Source: Micrococcales bacterium
Lineage (GTDB): Bacteria > Actinomycetota > Actinomycetes > Actinomycetales > Cellulomonadaceae
Direction: 5' to 3'
NCBI GenBank assembly: GCA_009777345.1
Contig: WRMB01000002.1
Span: 34,842 to 98,841 of the forward strand
DNA length: 64,000 bases
Below, in pieces: positions 10,496 through 20,230 of the stretch. Position numbers and translations under genes: made by a program. Each line of letters starts with the position of its first letter. The first letter of the stretch is position 1. Under the pieces are notes generated by a model. The model ran no database searches. It had not been told where the DNA came from and was given only the letters and a program-made list of their open reading frames with translations.

Positions 10496-12244
10496 TCAGG
10501 GGTCGAGTTCGGGGCGGCGGTCCTGCCAGGCGGCGACAGCTGCTGCGGGGTCGGTGATCTGGGCGGTGCTGCGGACCGGCCAGGCCCAGGTGCCGTCGAC
10601 GGCGACCAGGCGCACCCCGGGGCGGTCCAGCCAGGCGAGCAGCAGGTCGGTCTCCTCCGGGTGCGCCGCCGTGGCGGGCGGTACTGGGGCGGTGACGTGC
10701 TCGGCGGTGGCTCGTAGGGCGTCCACGGCGGGGCGGGGGTCGTGGCCGCGGGGGACCAGGGCCGTGGCGGCCAGGCGGCCGTAGCGCACCAGGACCAGCT
10801 CCCAGGCGCCGTCGTCGCACCGCTGGGCGGCGACGAGTTCGGCTATGCGGGCCAGCGGGTCGGACCGTTGCGACCGGCTGGCGGCCCGCAGGTAGGCGTC
10901 CAGCCGGTCGCGCACGCCTGCGGCCTCCTCGAACCGTTCCGCGGCCGTCAAGGCGGTCAGGCGCCGGGCGTGCGCCGCGACGACCGCTGTGGGGTCGCCG
11001 GTCATCGCCGAGCGCAACGCGGCCACGGTGGTCGCGTACCGGCCGTCGTCGTGCTGGCAGGGCGCCAGGCAGCGGTCCAGCTCGACCAGGACGCACGGTA
11101 CCGCGTCCGCCGCGGGCCGCCGCGGCAGCCGGGTGGTGCACCGGCGCACCGCGAAGGTCTCCTGCAGCGCCTCGACGGCCAGCCGCGCGGCACCGGCCGA
11201 CGGCAGCGGGCCGATGTGCGTGGCACCGGGTGTCACGTCCCGGACCACGGACAGCCGCGGGTACGGCTCGTCGGTGAGGCGCACCCAGGGCATCCGCTCC
11301 GGGGCGCGGGAGCGTCTGTTGTAGCGTGGCGCGTGCTCGGCGATCAGGCGCAGCTCGCGCACCCGGGCCTCCAGCGGGGTGGCGCACACCACCGGGTCGA
11401 CCCGGGTGGCCAGGCTCAGCATCTCGGTCATCCGGCTACGGCGCTCCGCGGCGGTGAAGTACGTCCGCACCCGGGTCCGCAACGACCGGGTGGCCACCCC
11501 GACGTAGAGCACCTCGTCGCCGGGGCCCCGGAACAGGTACACCCCAGGGGCGTCGGGCAACCCGTCGGCCAGGTGGCTGCGGCGTCGCACCTGGTCGGGC
11601 ACCGGGTCGGCGGCGGTGGCCAGGTCTTCGGCGTGGCTGACGCCCAGCGGGGCCAGCCGTTCCAGCAGCGCGTGCAGCACGTCGACGGTGGCCCGGGCGT
11701 CGTCCAGGGCCCGGTGGGTCGGTGCGGTCGTGGCGCGGAACAGCCGGGCCAGGGTGGCCAGCCGGTGGTTCGGCGCCTCGTCGCGGGTGACCACCCGGCG
11801 GGCCAGCCGGACCGTGTCGACCACCTGGTTGCCCGGCCAGGCGTACCCGGCGCGCGACAGCGCGGCCTTGAGGAAGCCGACGTCGAACGGCGCGTTGTGC
11901 GCCACCAGCACCGTGCCGTGCACGAACTCCAGAAAGCTGGGCAGCACCTGCTCGATGCGCGGCGCCCCCACGACCATCGCCGTGGTGATCCCGGTGAGCA
12001 CCTGGACGGCCGGAGGGATCGGTCGACCTGGGTCGACCAGGGTCGCCAGCTCGCCCAGCACCTGGCCGCCGCGCACCTTCACCGCACCGATCTCGGTGAT
12101 CGCGCAGTCCGCCGCCCGGGTGCCGGTGGTCTCCAGGTCCACCACGACGAACGTCACCTCGCGCAGCGGGGTACCCGTCTGGTCCAGCCTTGGCTGGACG
12201 AACCGCCGGCCTGGCGGGAGATCCGGCCGCTGTACTTCGCGCAT
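10496..12244 (-). CDS. DEDD (DnaQ-like) exonuclease fused to GIY-YIG (UvrC-like) nuclease domain
   Basis: FVVVDLETTGTRAADCAITEIGAVKV, HNAPFDVGFLKAAL (DnaQ) then GVYLFRGPGDEVLYVGVATRSLRTRVRTYF (GIY-YIG). Confidence 0.92.
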   Translation of the reverse strand: MREVQRPDLPPGRRFVQPRLDQTGTPLREVTFVVVDLETTGTRAADCAITEIGAVKVRGGQVLGELATLVDPGRPIPPAVQVLTGITTAMVVGAPRIEQVLPSFLEFVHGTVLVAHNAPFDVGFLKAALSRAGYAWPGNQVVDTVRLARRVVTRDEAPNHRLATLARLFRATTAPTHRALDDARATVDVLHALLERLAPLGVSHAEDLATAADPVPDQVRRRSHLADGLPDAPGVYLFRGPGDEVLYVGVATRSLRTRVRTYFTAAERRSRMTEMLSLATRVDPVVCATPLEARVRELRLIAEHAPRYNRRSRAPERMPWVRLTDEPYPRLSVVRDVTPGATHIGPLPSAGAARLAVEALQETFAVRRCTTRLPRRPAADAVPCVLVELDRCLAPCQHDDGRYATTVAALRSAMTGDPTAVVAAHARRLTALTAAERFEEAAGVRDRLDAYLRAASRSQRSDPLARIAELVAAQRCDDGAWELVLVRYGRLAATALVPRGHDPRPAVDALRATAEHVTAPVPPATAAHPEETDLLLAWLDRPGVRLVAVDGTWAWPVRSTAQITDPAAAVAAWQDRRPELDP

Positions 12245-12381
12245 GCCCCGACGCTAACGACGACCACCCACGCCATCTCCCGCCGAGGGACCGGGCAAGA
12301 CCGACCACGACCTGGACTGGTCACCAGGCTGGGGGGCCAGTGAAGGGCTAACGTCGGTTTCACGACGAGGAGGACGAGGCC

Positions 12382-13323
12382 GTGCACGCCATCGGAGTGG
12401 ATATCGGCGGGACGAAGATCGCGGCCGGGGTAGTGACGGCGGACGGTCAGATCGTCGCCAAGACGACGCTGCGCACCGACACGACCGAGGCCAGCACGGT
12501 GGACGACGGTATCGTCGCGGCCTGCGAGTCGCTGCTGGCCGACTACGAGGTGGAGGCGGTCGGCCTGGCCGCGCCCGGGTTCATCGCCTCGGACCGGACG
12601 ACGGTGCGGTTCTCCCCGAACCTGCCGTGGCGCGACCACCCGCTGCGGGACGTCGTGGCGCAGCGGCTGGGTATCGACGCGGTGGTCGTGGAGAACGACG
12701 CCAACGCCGCCGGGTGGGCCGAGTCGCGGTTCGGGGTGGCGCGGGGGCTGTCCGACATCGTGATGCTCACCCTGGGCACCGGTCTGGGCGGGGCGATCGT
12801 CACCGACGGGCAGCTGGTGCGCGGGGCCGGGGGGGCGGCCGGGGAGATCGGGCACCTGCGGGTGGTCCCGGAGGGGCACCACTGCGGCTGCGGCCAGGAG
12901 GGCTGCTGGGAGCAGTACGTGTCCGGGTCGGCGCTGGTCCGCGAGGCGCACGCCGTGGCCGTGTCCCGCCCGGTGCGGGCCACCCGGCTGCTGGAGCTGG
13001 CCGGGGGCAAGGCCCGCAAGATCACCGGGCAGCACATCACCAAGGCCGCCCAGGAGGGCGACGAGCTGGCGGTCGAGCTGCTGGCCTGGATCGGCCGCTG
13101 GCTGGGGGAGGGCGCCGCGTCGTTGGTCGCGGTGCTGGACCCGGCGATGGTCGTGGTGGGCGGGGGGCTGTCCGCGGCGGCCGACCTGGTGCTCGGCCCG
13201 GCCCGGCACGCGTTCGACCGGCGGCTGTCCGCCGGGGGGTACCGGCCGGTCGTCCCGATCGAGGTGGCGGCGATGGGCAACGACGCCGGGATCGTCGGGG
13301 CCGCCGACCTGGCCCGTACCTGA
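12382..13323 (+). CDS. glk: ROK family glucokinase
   Basis: IGVDIGGTKIAAGVV, ENDANAAGWAESRFG, CGCGQEGCWEQYVSGSAL ROK signature. Confidence 0.93.
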   Translation: MHAIGVDIGGTKIAAGVVTADGQIVAKTTLRTDTTEASTVDDGIVAACESLLADYEVEAVGLAAPGFIASDRTTVRFSPNLPWRDHPLRDVVAQRLGIDAVVVENDANAAGWAESRFGVARGLSDIVMLTLGTGLGGAIVTDGQLVRGAGGAAGEIGHLRVVPEGHHCGCGQEGCWEQYVSGSALVREAHAVAVSRPVRATRLLELAGGKARKITGQHITKAAQEGDELAVELLAWIGRWLGEGAASLVAVLDPAMVVVGGGLSAAADLVLGPARHAFDRRLSAGGYRPVVPIEVAAMGNDAGIVGAADLART

Positions 13324-13351
13324 CGACGCTCGTCGGTGCCGGACCGCGGTG

Positions 13352-13879
13352 TCAGACCACTGCGCCAGTGTCCTCGTCGTCCGGGTCGCGCCGGTGCGGC
13401 ATCCGCCAGAACAGCACCGCCAGACCGGCGAAGAACACCACCGCGGACGCCTGCACCAGCACCCGGGGTGCGGACCACACGACGAGCACGACCAGCCAGA
13501 GCAGCGGCATGCCGATCACGGCGAACCAGGCCATGGTGAGCAGCGGGTCGCCGCCGAGCACCGGCGGCGGCTCGGGCGGGACGAAGTGCTCAGTCTCGTC
13601 CACCTCCCGCTCGGCGGCGTCGATCTGCTCGGTGCCGTCCCAGTCGCGACCGCTGCGCGCGGTGGCCGGGTCGGGCAGCCGCAGCTCACCCAGGCTGCCG
13701 AGGTCGGCGACGATATCCGCCCAGCGTGCGTCGTCGGTCGCCTCCGGTCGGTCCGGCTCCGGTGCCGACTGTTCGGGCGAGTCTGGTGACGGTTCGGGCG
13801 CGGCGTCCGATGGGACGTCTGGGTCTGGCGGCTCCGGGATGGAAGAGCCGACGGGCTCGTCGTCGTCACGGCTGACCAT
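13352..13879 (-). CDS. hypothetical protein, Pro/Asp-rich N-terminus, two predicted TM segments near the C-terminus
   Basis: ORF with MAWFAVIGMPLLWLVVLVVW and VLVQASAVVFFAGLAVLFW segments; fills the space between glk and plsC. Confidence 0.6.
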   Translation of the reverse strand: MVSRDDDEPVGSSIPEPPDPDVPSDAAPEPSPDSPEQSAPEPDRPEATDDARWADIVADLGSLGELRLPDPATARSGRDWDGTEQIDAAEREVDETEHFVPPEPPPVLGGDPLLTMAWFAVIGMPLLWLVVLVVWSAPRVLVQASAVVFFAGLAVLFWRMPHRRDPDDEDTGAVV

Positions 13880-13953
13880 GGGAGCACTTTAGGGTGTGGA
13901 CCTGGGTAGAGTCGTCGAAACATCCCCGGCGAGGCGGGCATGAGAGGATCACG

Positions 13954-14772
13954 GTGTTCTACTGGCTGATGAAGCGGGTGGTCTTCGGTCCGCTGCTCAA
14001 GCTCGTGTACCGGCCGTGGATCCGCGGGGCGGGCAACGTGCCCGCGACCGGCGCGGCGATCCTGGCCTCGAACCACCAGGCCGTCGTCGACTCGTTCTTC
14101 CTGGCGGCGATGCTGGACCGGCGGCTGGTGTTCATCGGCAAGCAGGAGTACTTCACCGGTTCGGGTATCAAAGGGCGTCTGGTCTCAGGTTTCATGCGCG
14201 GCGTGGGCACCATCCCGGTGGACCGCGGCGGCGGACGGGGCAGCGAGGCGGCCCTGGCCACGGGCCTGCGGCAGCTGCGCGAGGGCGGGCTGTTCGGCAT
14301 CTACCCGGAGGGCACCCGCAGCCCGGACGGGCGGCTGTACCGGGGCAAGACCGGCGTGGCCCGGCTGGCCCTGGAGTCCGGCGTCCCGGTGATCCCGGTG
14401 GCGATGATCGGCACCGCCGACGCCCAGCCGATCGGGCGGCGGATCCCCAAGATCATGCGGATCGGCGTGGTCGTGGGCGAACCGCTGGACTTCACCCGCT
14501 ACCGCGGTATGGAGAACGACCGGTTCATCCTGCGCTCGGTGACCGACGAGATCATGTACGCGATCATGAGCCTGTCCGGGCAGGAGTACGTGGACGTGTA
14601 CGCCGCGACCCAGAAGGCCCGGATCGCCACCGGCCACCCGGCGGTCTCCGGCGACGCGGCCGACCACCTGCCTGTCGCGCCCGGGGGGCGCCCGGTGCCC
14701 GACGTGGAGCCACCGGAACCCCCTGGCGACGAGACTGCCGACGGTCCGCCCGACGGTGACGCGGCGTCGTGA
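13954..14772 (+). CDS. plsC: 1-acyl-sn-glycerol-3-phosphate acyltransferase family protein
   Basis: GTG at 13954; SNHQAVVDSFF (HX4D), GIYPEGTRSPDGRLYRGKTGVARLA. Confidence 0.9.
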   Translation: MFYWLMKRVVFGPLLKLVYRPWIRGAGNVPATGAAILASNHQAVVDSFFLAAMLDRRLVFIGKQEYFTGSGIKGRLVSGFMRGVGTIPVDRGGGRGSEAALATGLRQLREGGLFGIYPEGTRSPDGRLYRGKTGVARLALESGVPVIPVAMIGTADAQPIGRRIPKIMRIGVVVGEPLDFTRYRGMENDRFILRSVTDEIMYAIMSLSGQEYVDVYAATQKARIATGHPAVSGDAADHLPVAPGGRPVPDVEPPEPPGDETADGPPDGDAAS

Positions 14773-14953
14773 GGGCGGCGCTGACCCCGGTGCTGAAGAT
14801 GGCGCTGACGATGGTGCCGACGGCCGGTGGGACGACGTACCGGTGGGATGACGGGGGCCGTCCGCCGGTAGGATGACGGCGTCGCGCGGCGCACGCCGTG
14901 CCTGCCGGGTGGCCGACGAGGCGCACCTGGCGCGAGTCGACCCGAAGAGGTGC

Positions 14954-16192
14954 ATGATGACCGTCCGCCGTGTCGCGCTGCTCACCGCCGGTGGTTTCGC
15001 CCCTTGCCTGTCGTCCGCCGTGGGTGGGCTGATCGAGCGGTACACCGAGATCGCGCCCGAGGTCGAGATCATCGCCTACCAGCACGGCTACCACGGCCTG
15101 CTGCTGGGCGAGAAGACCGTGGTGGACGACGAGGTGCGTCGGCACGCGGGGCTGCTGCACCGGTTCGGCGGCTCGCCGATCGGCAACTCCCGGGTCAAGC
15201 TCACCAACCAGGCCGACGCGGTCAAGCGCGGCCTGGTCGAGCCGGGCCAGGACCCGCTGCAGGTGGCGGCCGACCAGCTCAAGGCCGACGGTGTGGACGT
15301 GCTGCACACCATCGGCGGTGACGACACCAACACCACGGCCGCCGACCTGGCCGCCTACCTGCACGACAACGGCTACGAGCTGACCGTCGTCGGGCTGCCC
15401 AAGACGATCGACAACGACGTGGTGCCGATCCGTCAGTCCCTGGGTGCCTGGACCGCGGCCGAGCAGACCGCGCGCTTCGCGGCGAACATCATCGGCGAGC
15501 ACCGGTCCGGTCCCCGGATGCTCATCGTCCACGAGGTGATGGGCCGCAACTGCGGCTGGCTGACCGCGGCGGCCGCGGTGAAGTACCGCGAGTGGCTGGA
15601 CGCCCAGCAGTGGCTGCCAGGTATCGGCCTGACCCGCCAGCGCTGGGACGTGCACGCGGTGCTCATCCCCGAGCTGGCCATCGATATCGCCGCCGAGGCC
15701 GACCGGCTCAAGGCGATCATGGACACCCAGGGCAACGTCAATATCTTCCTGTCCGAGGGCGCCGGGCTGCACGAGATCGTCGCCCAGATCCAGGCCGCGG
15801 GCGAGCAGGTCCAGCGTGACGCGTTCGGGCACGTCCGGCTGGACACCATCAACCCCGGTCAGTGGTTCGCCAAGCAGTTCGCCGCGCAGCTGGGTGCCGA
15901 GAAGGTCATGGTGCAGAAGTCGGGCTACTACTCCCGGGCGGCGGCGGCCAATGCTGAGGACCTGCGCCTGATCAAGTCGATGACGGACCTGGCCGTGGAG
16001 TGCGCCCTGCGCGGCGAGTCCGGTGTGATCGGCCACGACGAGGCGGCCGACGACCGGCTGCGGGCCATCGAGTTCCCCCGGATCGCCGGCGGCAAGCCGT
16101 TCGACGTCACCCAGCCGTGGTTCACCGATCTGCTGACGGCGATCGGCCAGCCGTTCGCCCTCCCGGACGCCTCCCAGCCGAGCGGCCGATGA
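14954..16192 (+). CDS. pfp: pyrophosphate--fructose-6-phosphate 1-phosphotransferase (PPi-type phosphofructokinase)
   Basis: LLTAGGFAPCLSS, IGGDDTNTTA (GGDD) and PKTIDNDV motifs typical of PPi-dependent PFK. Confidence 0.85.
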   Translation: MMTVRRVALLTAGGFAPCLSSAVGGLIERYTEIAPEVEIIAYQHGYHGLLLGEKTVVDDEVRRHAGLLHRFGGSPIGNSRVKLTNQADAVKRGLVEPGQDPLQVAADQLKADGVDVLHTIGGDDTNTTAADLAAYLHDNGYELTVVGLPKTIDNDVVPIRQSLGAWTAAEQTARFAANIIGEHRSGPRMLIVHEVMGRNCGWLTAAAAVKYREWLDAQQWLPGIGLTRQRWDVHAVLIPELAIDIAAEADRLKAIMDTQGNVNIFLSEGAGLHEIVAQIQAAGEQVQRDAFGHVRLDTINPGQWFAKQFAAQLGAEKVMVQKSGYYSRAAAANAEDLRLIKSMTDLAVECALRGESGVIGHDEAADDRLRAIEFPRIAGGKPFDVTQPWFTDLLTAIGQPFALPDASQPSGR

Positions 16193-17553
16193 GCATCGAG
16201 CCGGATCCCGAGCTGCTCGGCGCGCTGGACGCCTGGCAGCACCGTGCGGTGGCCCACCAGCCGCCCTGGCCGGACGCGGCGCACCTGGCCGCGGTACGCG
16301 ACCGGCTGACGACGCTGCCGCCGCTGGTGTTCGCCGGGGAGGCCGACGCGCTGCGCGCCGAGCTGGCCGCCGCCGGGGCGGGGGAGGCCTTCGTGCTCCA
16401 GGGCGGCGACTGCGCGGAGAGCTTCGCCGACGCCACCGCGGACAATATCCGCAACAAGATCAAGCTTCTGCTGCAGATGGCCGTCGTGCTGACCTACGGC
16501 GCGTCCATGCCGGTGGTGAAGATCGGCCGGATGGCCGGGCAGTACGCCAAGCCCCGGTCGGCGCAGACCGAGACCCGCCAGACCGAGGACCGCGGCGCCG
16601 TCACGCTGCCGTCGTTCTACGGCGACTGCGTCAACTCGCACCTGTTCGACGCCCGGTCCCGCACCCCGGACCCCGAGCGCCTGCTCGACGGCTATCACGC
16701 GGCCGCGTCCACGCTGAACCTGATCCGGGCCTTCACCACCGGCGGGTTCGCGTCGCTGCTGCGGGTGCACGAGTGGAACCGGGGGTTCACCCGGAACCCG
16801 GCCTACGCCCGGTACGAGGAGATCGCCGCGGAGATCGACCGGGCGATCCGCTTCATGGCGGCCTGCGGGGTGGACGTCGAGTCGCTGCGCACCGTGGACC
16901 TGTTCTCCTCCCACGAGGCGCTGCTGCTGGACTACGAACGGCCCCTGACCCGGATCGACTCGCGCACCGGGCTGGCCTACGACTGCTCGGCCCACTTCCT
17001 GTGGATCGGGGAGCGCACCCGTGACCCTGAGGGCGCCCACGTGGACTACTTCGCCCAGGTGCGCAACCCGCTGGGGGTGAAGCTGGGTCCGTCCGTCACC
17101 GGTGACGACGCGCTGCGCCTGCTGGACCGGCTGAACCCGACCGGGGAGCCGGGCCGGATCACGTTCATCACCCGGATGGGCGCGGGCACGGTGCGCGACG
17201 CGCTGCCCGCCCTGGTGGAGAAGGTCACCGCCGACGGTCGTCCGGTCACCTGGACCTGCGACCCGATGCACGGCAACACCATCACCGTCAACGGGTACAA
17301 GACCCGGCGTTTCTCCGACGTGGTCGACGAGGTCGCGGGTTTCTTCGAGGTCCACCGCGGGCTGGGCACCGTGCCCGGCGGCCTGCACGTCGAGCTGACC
17401 GGGGACGATGTCACCGAGGTGCTGGGCGGGTCGGAGCAGATCGACGCCGACGGCCTGGCTCGCCGCTACGAGACCCTGGTCGACCCGCGTCTGAACCACC
17501 AGCAGGGCTTGGAGCTGGCGTTCCAGGTGGTGGAGCTGCTCCGGGCGCACTGA
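16189..17553 (+). CDS. aroG: class II 3-deoxy-7-phosphoheptulonate (DAHP) synthase
   Basis: FVLQGGDCAESFAD, KIGRMAGQYAKPRS, WTCDPMHGNT; ATGA overlap with pfp. Confidence 0.95.
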   Translation: MSIEPDPELLGALDAWQHRAVAHQPPWPDAAHLAAVRDRLTTLPPLVFAGEADALRAELAAAGAGEAFVLQGGDCAESFADATADNIRNKIKLLLQMAVVLTYGASMPVVKIGRMAGQYAKPRSAQTETRQTEDRGAVTLPSFYGDCVNSHLFDARSRTPDPERLLDGYHAAASTLNLIRAFTTGGFASLLRVHEWNRGFTRNPAYARYEEIAAEIDRAIRFMAACGVDVESLRTVDLFSSHEALLLDYERPLTRIDSRTGLAYDCSAHFLWIGERTRDPEGAHVDYFAQVRNPLGVKLGPSVTGDDALRLLDRLNPTGEPGRITFITRMGAGTVRDALPALVEKVTADGRPVTWTCDPMHGNTITVNGYKTRRFSDVVDEVAGFFEVHRGLGTVPGGLHVELTGDDVTEVLGGSEQIDADGLARRYETLVDPRLNHQQGLELAFQVVELLRAH

Positions 17554-17619
17554 CGACGAGCCCAGCGTGGACGCAGTCAGTGCGAGGTGATCACCGCGCA
17601 CCCTGTGGTGGCTACGGGG

Positions 17620-19626
17620 TCATGGCGCGACCCGGTTGGTGTACAGGGTGACGACTGTTCCCTTGGCTCTCAGCGAGCCGCCTGACGGGTCCTGACCAAG
17701 GACCAGCCCCCGTTGGCGACCGTCGACGCTGACCTCGAACCCAGCGTCGACGAGCCGCTGCCTCGCCTGGTCGACCATCATCAGCGTGACGTCGGGCACC
17801 GGGTACAGCTCAGGTCCCTTGGAGACGGTGACGGCGATGGTGTCGCCGCGGTGCAGTGAGGTGCCCGCCTCGGGGGTCTGGCTGAGGATCTCGCCGGTCG
17901 GCCGGTCCGACCAGACCTCGCTGATGTCCAGTTGCAGCGCGGCGTCGTCGAGCAGTGTCTCGACCTCGGAGACGGTGCGGTCGACCAGCTCGGGCACGAT
18001 GACCGGGGCCGGTCCCTTCGACACGGTGAGCGTCACCGTGTCGCCGCGCATCGCCTGGGTGCCGCCCGTCGCGTCGCTGCCGTCGGGCAGCGTGGCGCTC
18101 AGCACCTCCCCGGCCGGGACGGTGTCGCTGTAGTCCTCCAGGGGCGGGTCGGCACTGACCAGGCCAGCCGCGGTGAGGGCCGCGACGGCGTCGGCGAGGT
18201 CCTTGCCGACCAGGCCGTCTGGTACCTGGATCCAGTCGGGGCCCTTGGACACCATGAGGGACACCTTGGCTCTGCGGTCCAGCCGGGTGCCTCTCTCCGG
18301 GTCGCTGGAGATCACCTTGCCCGGGGGCATCGTGGGGTGGAATGCCTCGGTGACCTGCGGTTCGAGATTGGCCTTGCGCAGGGCCGCCTCTGCGTCCGCC
18401 TGGTCCAGACCGACGACCATGGGGACCGTCGTCCTGGCTCCCGGGCCCTGTCCGAACCACCAGACGGTCCCACCGCCGCCCAGCACCAGCAGCGCGACGA
18501 CACCGCTGACCAGCCAGACCAGCGCGCGGCGCCGACGGTCCTCCTCCAGGGATCCGGGCGGAGCGACGGCAGGTGGCTGGGCGTACGACAGCAGGTGGTC
18601 GGGGCCGACCTCGGGTCCGGGGCCAGGTGTCGGACCGAGCCCCAGTCCCAGCGGCAGGGCGACCGTGGGGTCGCGTCCTGAGTCCGGCGAGAAGACCGCG
18701 GTCGCCGGGCCGGGTGCTGGCACCTCCGGGGCGTTCGTCCGGCCGACGGTGCCTGCGTTGCGGGCCAGCGTGCCGAGGTCCAGGTTTACCCGCAGGTGCT
18801 TGATCATCGCCAGGGCCGCGGCGGCGTCGACCGGCCGGTCTGCCGGGGCGCGGGCGGCCAGCGCCCGCACCAGGTCGTCCACCTCGGCGGGCATCCAGCT
18901 GACCAGGTCGGACGGGGCGGGGATCTCGTGGTGCACGTGCTGGAAGGCGATCTGCACCGGGCTGGTGCCGGAGAACGGCTGGCACCCGGTGAGGACCTCG
19001 TAGAGCAGCACGCCGACCGCGTACACGTCGGTGCGGGCGTCGGCGGTGCCCACCGAGATGAGCTCGGGGGCCAGGTAGGCGGCGGTGCCCATGACGACGG
19101 ACGCCCCGGTCGTCATCTCGGTGACCGCCCGGGCGAGGCCGAAGTCGGCCAGCTTGACCCGCCCGTCGGTGGCGATGAGCACGTTCTCCGGTTTCACGTC
19201 GCGGTGCACCAGCCCCGCGTGGTGGGCCGTGGCCAGGGCTTCGAGCACCTGCTCGACGAGGTCCAGCGCCTCGCCCAGCGGCAGCGCTTGACGGTCCACG
19301 AGCATCTGGCGCAGGTTGGTGCCGTCGACGTACTCCATCGCCAGGTAGGTGGTCCTGCCGTCGACCCCCTGGTCGAACACCTGGACCAGACCCGGGTGGA
19401 CCAGCTTGGCCACGGTCCGGGCCTCGCGGCGGAACCGGGCGACGAAGTCGCCGTTCTGGGTGTCGGCCAGGTGCTGGTGCAGCACCTTGAGCGCGATCTC
19501 ACGGTCCAGCCGCCTGTCCACCGCCAGGTAGACGGTCGCCATCCCGCCGCTGGCGATCCGGGAACGGACCTCGTACCGTCCGTCGACCACGTGCCCCAGC
19601 AAGGGGTCGGTCACAGTCGGCTCCAC
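17620..19626 (-). CDS. pknL: Ser/Thr protein kinase, single TM, four PASTA domains (PknL-like by context)
   Basis: GRYEVRSRIASGGMATVYLAVDRRL, HRDVKPENVLI, DFGLARAV; TM then four VP-x-(V/L)... PASTA repeats; neighbours aroG, Rv2175c-like and polyprenyl synthase mirror the M. tuberculosis pknL locus. Start (GTG 19626) inferred. Confidence 0.88.
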   Translation of the reverse strand: MEPTVTDPLLGHVVDGRYEVRSRIASGGMATVYLAVDRRLDREIALKVLHQHLADTQNGDFVARFRREARTVAKLVHPGLVQVFDQGVDGRTTYLAMEYVDGTNLRQMLVDRQALPLGEALDLVEQVLEALATAHHAGLVHRDVKPENVLIATDGRVKLADFGLARAVTEMTTGASVVMGTAAYLAPELISVGTADARTDVYAVGVLLYEVLTGCQPFSGTSPVQIAFQHVHHEIPAPSDLVSWMPAEVDDLVRALAARAPADRPVDAAAALAMIKHLRVNLDLGTLARNAGTVGRTNAPEVPAPGPATAVFSPDSGRDPTVALPLGLGLGPTPGPGPEVGPDHLLSYAQPPAVAPPGSLEEDRRRRALVWLVSGVVALLVLGGGGTVWWFGQGPGARTTVPMVVGLDQADAEAALRKANLEPQVTEAFHPTMPPGKVISSDPERGTRLDRRAKVSLMVSKGPDWIQVPDGLVGKDLADAVAALTAAGLVSADPPLEDYSDTVPAGEVLSATLPDGSDATGGTQAMRGDTVTLTVSKGPAPVIVPELVDRTVSEVETLLDDAALQLDISEVWSDRPTGEILSQTPEAGTSLHRGDTIAVTVSKGPELYPVPDVTLMMVDQARQRLVDAGFEVSVDGRQRGLVLGQDPSGGSLRAKGTVVTLYTNRVAP

Positions 19627-19803
19627 AGTCCCGGACTCTACGTCATCGGACGCGGCTGTAGGTGCCGATCGTGGTCCGCCTTGCGTCGGCGCGGGCGAAT
19701 TCGCGGGCGCAGGACGGTGGGGGACGGTTCCTGCTGTGCTCACCTGAGAACCGGAGGACAGCAGGACCGGCGTACTGCCAGAGCCTGGGTAGGCTGGGCC
19801 CTC

Positions 19804-20214
19804 GTGAACGCTACGGACAGCGAAACGGTCGGTGCGGGTGCTGGTTCTTGGCTGACCGTTCCCGACCTGGCCGAGCGTCTCGGTCTGACGCTCGCGAAGG
19901 CGCGGCGGCTGGTCAGCGACCGTTACGTGCTGGGCACCCGGCGTGACGGGGTGCTCGTCGTACCCGCGGAGTTCCTGGTACCGGGGCACCTGGCCAACCC
20001 GGCCGCGCCCGGCGACCCGGCGTCGGCCCCAGCCTGGGTGGTGCTGGCGTCGCTGCCAGGCACCATCACCGTCCTGACCGACGTGGGGTTCTCCGACGAC
20101 GAGGCGCTGGACTGGCTGTTCGCTCCCGACGACCAGCTCGGTACCACCCCGGTCGCGGCGCTGCGCGCCGGGCACAAGTCCGCGGTCCGCCGGCTGGCCC
20201 AGTCCCTGCTGTGA
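19804..20214 (+). CDS. Rv2175c-like winged-helix DNA-binding protein
   Basis: GTG at 19804; WLTVPDLAERLGLTLAKARRLVSDR..., divergent from the PknL-like kinase as in mycobacteria. Confidence 0.82.
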   Translation: MNATDSETVGAGAGSWLTVPDLAERLGLTLAKARRLVSDRYVLGTRRDGVLVVPAEFLVPGHLANPAAPGDPASAPAWVVLASLPGTITVLTDVGFSDDEALDWLFAPDDQLGTTPVAALRAGHKSAVRRLAQSLL

Positions 20215-20230
20215 GGTGACGGTCGCGGTG

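Noticed and set aside
18796-19803. + strand ORF extension upstream of the Rv2175c-like gene (472-aa ORF)
   Set aside because: The upstream portion is antisense to the PASTA kinase; the GTG at 19804 matches the expected start of the regulator.
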